7,552 nt of DNA from Candidatus Saliniplasma halalkaliphilum. GTDB taxonomy: Archaea > Thermoplasmatota > Thermoplasmata > Halarchaeoplasmatales > Halarchaeoplasmataceae. The notes under the pieces were generated by a model. It worked only from the letters and a program-made list of their open reading frames with translations, was not told where the DNA came from and searched no databases. Shown here one piece after another: positions 4,074-7,552 of this stretch (position 1 is the first letter of the stretch; each line of letters opens with the position of its first letter). The translations under genes and the position numbers were made by a program. The stretch is taken from positions 1-7,552 of the forward strand of contig JAFDTG010000075.1 of assembly GCA_019594235.1 (NCBI GenBank), written 5' to 3'.

Positions 4074-4598
4074 TCAATCCTCGTTTACTTTGACCATATT
4101 ATTTATTACTTCCCAACTTTTTGATTTGATATCATCATCTACTATATTTATAACCATTCCTTCCTCAGGAATACCATAGATTACTAAACAACCTTTATCT
4201 GCAAGGGCAACAGCAACCAGTGATAAAAGGTCTTCTTCGCCTTCGACCTTGATTAACACAGATCCATCACAATCCAATCCATATTGGATAGATTGCCATG
4301 CCTCTTTCGTAATCATCTCAGCAGGATTCTTAATATTTATTGTTTTCTCCACTGAAAAATCCTGAACGTTATATTTTCCTCTCCTAGTTTTACCATCTAT
4401 CAATGAGAGGTCTGGTGTGATACCCTGCTCAAATAAGACCTCACTCACAACGTCACCGACCGTAATTATGCAATCGTATTTACCATATTTATTTGGAAGA
4501 TCACCTGTAACTAGTTCACCTAATTTTTCTTTGAGTGGAGTTCTCAAATCCTGAGGCAATCTAAGGTCTGTATCAGGTAAATTTTTACTACTGTACAT
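4074..4598 (-). CDS. GTP-dependent dephospho-CoA kinase (DUF359)
   Basis: This family carries out the last step of archaeal CoA synthesis: transfer of a phosphate from GTP to the 3' position of dephospho-CoA. It replaces bacterial CoaE; the activity is known from the Thermococcus member. The 174-residue protein shows the family motifs: ITVGDVVSE (about residues 45-53), PDLSLIDGKTRR (62-73), NPAEMIT (91-97), and KVEGEEDLLSLVAVALADKG (117-136) followed by YGIPEEGMV. The acidic residues in GD, DGK and EGEED are the likely metal and GTP ligands. The ATG at 4598 is 4 nt after the spt4 stop and lacks a clear Shine-Dalgarno sequence, so coupling to spt4 is likely. The position between spt4 and rps24e is conserved in many euryarchaea. 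Confidence 0.92.
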   Translation of the reverse strand: MYSSKNLPDTDLRLPQDLRTPLKEKLGELVTGDLPNKYGKYDCIITVGDVVSEVLFEQGITPDLSLIDGKTRRGKYNVQDFSVEKTINIKNPAEMITKEAWQSIQYGLDCDGSVLIKVEGEEDLLSLVAVALADKGCLVIYGIPEEGMVINIVDDDIKSKSWEVINNMVKVNED

Positions 4599-4602
4599 AA
4601 AT

Positions 4603-4791
4603 CTATTCTCTAACCTTTAAAGCAAATTTTCCATTGGTATGGATCTTCATCTTTCTAGCGATCTCTGAGTGTTCATGATCCACAACTACAAGGTATCCCT
4701 GCCATTCTTTTACAGTCTCAGATCCGCATAATGGACATTCTTTTTCCTCAGTAAGGTAATTACATACTTTACATGCTTTCTTTTTAGCCAT
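4603..4791 (-). CDS. spt4: Transcription elongation factor Spt4 (RpoE'')
   Basis: A 62-residue zinc-binding partner of Spt5 (NusG). The Spt4/5 clamp binds RNA polymerase and promotes processive elongation. The protein has Cys7-X2-Cys10 and Cys19-X2-Cys22 as the zinc site, then W.GYLVVVDHEHSEIARKM, the strand-helix segment that contacts the Spt5 NGN domain, and the conserved end GKFALKV. The ATG follows the rpoE1 TAG with no gap, and GGAGG lies 8 nt upstream inside the end of rpoE1. The pair is therefore translationally coupled, as usual in archaea. Confidence 0.95.
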   Translation of the reverse strand: MAKKKACKVCNYLTEEKECPLCGSETVKEWQGYLVVVDHEHSEIARKMKIHTNGKFALKVRE

Positions 4792-5349
4792 CTAGGATGC
4801 CTCCTCTTCGTCATCTTCAAATAACCAATCTAATTTACCAAGGCCAGTTTGTCTCATTGTCAATCCTATTTTACTTTCTCTTGGACTTCTTTCATTTACA
4901 CTAACCGTAACTATTCTAGCCCTCAATTTATCGTCTATTTTTATGAACTTACCAGAATCTTTACCTTTAAGAAGTTGACTACCTTGATCGACATCAACTT
5001 TGTCATTCATTATTTGACTTATGTGTAATAGTCCATCTAACGGTCCAAATCGTATGAATGCACCGAATTTAAGAACTTCGCAAACATATCCGAATATTAG
5101 TTCGTTTTCCTCTAAAACGAATATCAAAGCATCGTAAGCAACGTCTTGAAAGATACCTCCGTCCCCATGTACGATTCTTCCATCACCGATACGTTCTATA
5201 TTCGTAGCTAATATGATGAGTTTATTTCTATCCTCGATCTGTCCTTCGAGTGATTCTCTCGCAATATATTTAGCTACTTCGTCTAGTTCTTCATCTAATC
5301 TGTCCGGGGGTATTCGGATGGTATCTTCCTTTCTTTCAATTATGTACAT
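4792..5349 (-). CDS. rpoE1: DNA-directed RNA polymerase subunit Rpo7 (E')
   Basis: The archaeal homologue of eukaryotic Rpb7. With Rpo4 it forms the stalk of RNA polymerase and helps open promoters and bind nascent RNA. The 185-residue protein has the N-terminal tip domain (about residues 1-80, including GDGRIVHGDGGIFQDVAYDALIF). An S1 RNA-binding domain follows (about 82-165: GYVCEVLKFGAFIRFGPLDGLLHISQI, later IGLTMRQTGLG), then an acidic tail. The ATG at 5349 has AGGTGA 7 nt upstream. It lies 25 nt after the hppA stop. I see no convincing TATA box in that gap, so it is probably read from the hppA promoter or from one inside hppA. Confidence 0.96.
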   Translation of the reverse strand: MYIIERKEDTIRIPPDRLDEELDEVAKYIARESLEGQIEDRNKLIILATNIERIGDGRIVHGDGGIFQDVAYDALIFVLEENELIFGYVCEVLKFGAFIRFGPLDGLLHISQIMNDKVDVDQGSQLLKGKDSGKFIKIDDKLRARIVTVSVNERSPRESKIGLTMRQTGLGKLDWLFEDDEEEAS

Positions 5350-5374
5350 GTTGTTTTCACCTAATGAAATCCAT

Positions 5375-7471
5375 TTATGGTATCAGGTCCAGTGCATTAG
5401 CCGCTATAGCGGTTGCAAAGACAAGTGAAACTATGGACATCAACTTGATCAAGATGTTCAATGATGGACCAGAGGTGTCCTTGAATGGGTCACCTACGGT
5501 ATCACCAACTACACCTGCCTTATGTGCCTCTGAGCCTTTTCCACCATGATGGCCCTTTTCTATATACTTTTTGGCGTTGTCCCATGCACCGCCAGCATTA
5601 GCCATCATTATTGCCAGTACAAATCCTGTACCTACTGCAGCTAAAAGGAATCCTGCAAGAGCTTCAGGACCTAATAGGAATCCGACTAGTAACGGTGCGG
5701 CGATAGCCATGATTCCTGGTACTACCATCTTTTTAAGTGCGAATTCAGTAGCTAGAGCTATGACTTTCTGATAATCAGGATCAACATCTCCTTCAAGTAT
5801 TCCATCAACTTTCTTGAACTGCCGTCTTACCTCCATGACTATTGCTTGAGCGGAACTACCCACGGCTTTCATCGTGATAGCACAGAATATGAAAGGTATC
5901 ATAGCTCCGATAAAAATACCGACTAAAACTCCAGGATTCATAACACTGAATCGGCTTAGGTCATCAATACCAACTCTTGTAGCGTAAGCCGCTGTCAAGG
6001 TCAAAGCTGTTAATGCTGCAGAACCTATTGCGAAACCTTTACCTGTAGCGGCTGTAGTGTTTCCTAAAGAGTCCAAAGCATCTGTTCTTTCCCTAACCTT
6101 AGGATCTAAACCACTCATCTCAGCAAGACCGCCAGCATTGTCTGCGACAGGACCATAAGCGTCAGTAGATAGGGTTATACCGAGTGTTGAAAGCATACCA
6201 ACAGCTGAGATAGCTATCCCATAAAGACCCGCGAATATGTAAGAAGCGATAATTGCGATACAAACTATGATCACTGGGAAGAAAGTACTCTCCATCCCAG
6301 TAGCTATACCTCTGATTATGAAAGTAGCTGGTCCAGTCTCTGTAGCTTCAGCCATCTTCTTTGTAGGTTTGTATCTATCCGAAGTATAGTACTCCGTAAA
6401 ATATCCGATTAGTGCTCCTGCGACAAGACCAGTAATGACGGCATACCATATTCCTAAATGATCAGGAGCTAGCCAATAAACTATACCGAATGAAAAGATA
6501 GCAATGATAACTGATGCTCCATAAGTTCCTTTTCTCAATGCATTTAGTAATGCCTCTTGAGTGGCATCTTCTTTAGCTCTAACAAAGAATATAGCTATCA
6601 TCGATGAAATGATACCGGCTGCAGCTATCAGTAATGGTATTGCAAAAATCTCCTCGCCCATTCCTTGTACAGGACTATGAGATAATAATGGAGTCATCCC
6701 TGAGCCTTCATAGGCCATCCAACCAAGGGTGAGGGCTGCGATTATGGAATTTGTATATGATTCGTAAAGATCAGCACCCATACCGGCAACATCACCGACG
6801 TTGTCACCTACATTATCGGCTATGACCGCAGGATTACGGGGATCGTCTTCTGGTATTTCTGCTTCAACTTTACCCGCAAGATCTGCACCGACATCGGCCG
6901 CTTTAGTATATATTCCTCCTCCAACACGGGCGAATAGAGCTATTGAACTAGCTCCAAAACCGAATCCAGCTATATAAGTAAGGGAATCTTCTAATCCAAC
7001 TAAATAATCTGTTAATAATAATACACCACTTAAACCGATCAATCCTAAACTTACAACGGAAAGTCCCATGACAGCTCCGCCACGGAATGAGATCCGTAAA
7101 GACTTATCCAAACTTTCTCTTGCAGCCTGGGTTGTCGGTGCGCTAGAGTTTGTAGCTGTCACCATTCCTAAATAACCGGCTGCAGCGGAAAGAATTGCAC
7201 CCACCAAGAAAGCTATCGTTGTGTATGGTGCCATTCCCTCTAAGAAATCCTTTACTGCTAGTAATGCAGCAACGATTATAACAAATATCGCTATATATTT
7301 GTACTCAGTATTAAGATATGTTTTTGCTCCTTTTTGTACTTCCCCAGATAATCTCTTCATGGTGTCTGTTCCACGATCTTGTTTTGATATAAATCGTGTA
7401 AAGTACCACGAAAGTGCTAGTCCCACCAAAGAAATCACTATCGCTATTATTCCATAATCGATTCCATTCAT
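5375..7471 (-). CDS. hppA: Membrane-bound ion-pumping pyrophosphatase, K+-dependent, probably Na+-type
   Basis: An integral membrane enzyme that hydrolyses PPi and pumps cations outward. The 698 residues and many hydrophobic spans (about 16 expected for the family) indicate a full-length protein. Catalytic signatures include GGGIYTKAADVGADLAGKVE (184-203), EDDPRNPAVIADNVGDNVGD (208-227), DAYGPVADNAGG (437-448) and VGDTVGDPFKDTSGP (655-669). In GNTTAATGKG (470-479), Ala474 with Gly477 marks the K+-dependent class; K+-independent enzymes have Lys and Thr there. Glu237 in DLYESY matches the Glu6.53 position typical of Na+-PPases, whereas plant H+-PPases have the Glu four residues later. Na+ transport is therefore inferred, not proven, since some H+-pumping subfamilies share this Glu. 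The ATG at 7471 has GGAG 8 nt upstream and a strong TATA box. It heads the rpoE1 cluster. Confidence 0.97.
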   Translation of the reverse strand: MNGIDYGIIAIVISLVGLALSWYFTRFISKQDRGTDTMKRLSGEVQKGAKTYLNTEYKYIAIFVIIVAALLAVKDFLEGMAPYTTIAFLVGAILSAAAGYLGMVTATNSSAPTTQAARESLDKSLRISFRGGAVMGLSVVSLGLIGLSGVLLLTDYLVGLEDSLTYIAGFGFGASSIALFARVGGGIYTKAADVGADLAGKVEAEIPEDDPRNPAVIADNVGDNVGDVAGMGADLYESYTNSIIAALTLGWMAYEGSGMTPLLSHSPVQGMGEEIFAIPLLIAAAGIISSMIAIFFVRAKEDATQEALLNALRKGTYGASVIIAIFSFGIVYWLAPDHLGIWYAVITGLVAGALIGYFTEYYTSDRYKPTKKMAEATETGPATFIIRGIATGMESTFFPVIIVCIAIIASYIFAGLYGIAISAVGMLSTLGITLSTDAYGPVADNAGGLAEMSGLDPKVRERTDALDSLGNTTAATGKGFAIGSAALTALTLTAAYATRVGIDDLSRFSVMNPGVLVGIFIGAMIPFIFCAITMKAVGSSAQAIVMEVRRQFKKVDGILEGDVDPDYQKVIALATEFALKKMVVPGIMAIAAPLLVGFLLGPEALAGFLLAAVGTGFVLAIMMANAGGAWDNAKKYIEKGHHGGKGSEAHKAGVVGDTVGDPFKDTSGPSLNILIKLMSIVSLVFATAIAANALDLIP

Positions 7472-7510
7472 TTTTACAGCTCCTGAATATTGATGTTGAA
7501 TAATAGACCA

Positions 7511-7527
7511 TTTATATAGTTTTTCGT
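7511..7527 (-). promoter_or_regulatory. Promoter of hppA and probably the downstream cluster
   Basis: The minus strand has ACTATATAAA (7520-7511), a near-consensus archaeal TATA box, with purine-rich CGAAAA before it as a candidate BRE. Transcription should start near 7489, leaving a leader of about 18 nt that still contains the GGAG site (about 7480-7483) used by hppA. Confidence 0.7.
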
Positions 7528-7552
7528 GGTGTATATTAACTGTCTGATGATC

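Noticed and set aside
7311..7511. 66-codon minus-strand frame at the right edge
   Set aside because: It overlaps the start of hppA in another frame, contains the promoter region, and has no domain.

Overview
The window looks like a chromosomal segment from a euryarchaeal-type archaeon. The evidence is an archaeal RNA polymerase Rpo7 (RpoE') and Spt4 pair, eS24 and eS27 ribosomal proteins, a GTP-dependent dephospho-CoA kinase (DUF359), Alba, RIO1 kinase, an archaeal Dim2/Pno1-type KH protein, archaeal TATA boxes and an intron-containing tRNA. The DNA is moderately A+T-rich. I cannot assign the species or class from sequence alone.

Layout, left to right. Positions 1-1170 (+) hold the 3' part of a TPR protein that ends in tandem CCHC-type zinc-binding motifs. 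It converges, with a 4-base gap, on a minus-strand pair at 1175-2480: a KH ribosome-biogenesis factor downstream of RIO1 kinase. Next on the minus strand are a MazG-like nucleotide pyrophosphohydrolase (2523-2816) and Alba (2908-3189), each with its own TATA box. Positions 3235-3474 carry no protein gene. They contain two perfect 47-bp direct repeats, two long hairpins and T-tracts.

Positions 3475-3607 (minus) encode a tRNA-Arg(CCG). Its D loop and T loop are each interrupted by a short intron flanked by bulge-helix-bulge-like structure. The anticodon loop is uninterrupted. Removing 29 and 30 nt gives a regular 74-nt cloverleaf. The last exon of this tRNA, plus one base (15 nt), occurs twice more just downstream, inside the 47-bp repeats.

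The rest is one minus-strand informational cluster: hppA (membrane pyrophosphatase, 5375-7471), rpoE1 (rpo7), spt4, dephospho-CoA kinase, rps24e, rps27ae (a 50-codon gene at 3618-3770), then the tRNA 10 nt further on. Gaps are 0-25 nt and most starts have Shine-Dalgarno sequences, so a shared transcript is likely. The cluster couples transcription and translation machinery with CoA synthesis. The pyrophosphatase at its head removes the PPi that RNA synthesis and tRNA charging release, and pumps ions with the energy.

The parts most worth following up are the doubly interrupted tRNA-Arg, the repeated copies of its 3' exon, and the TPR/zinc-knuckle protein.
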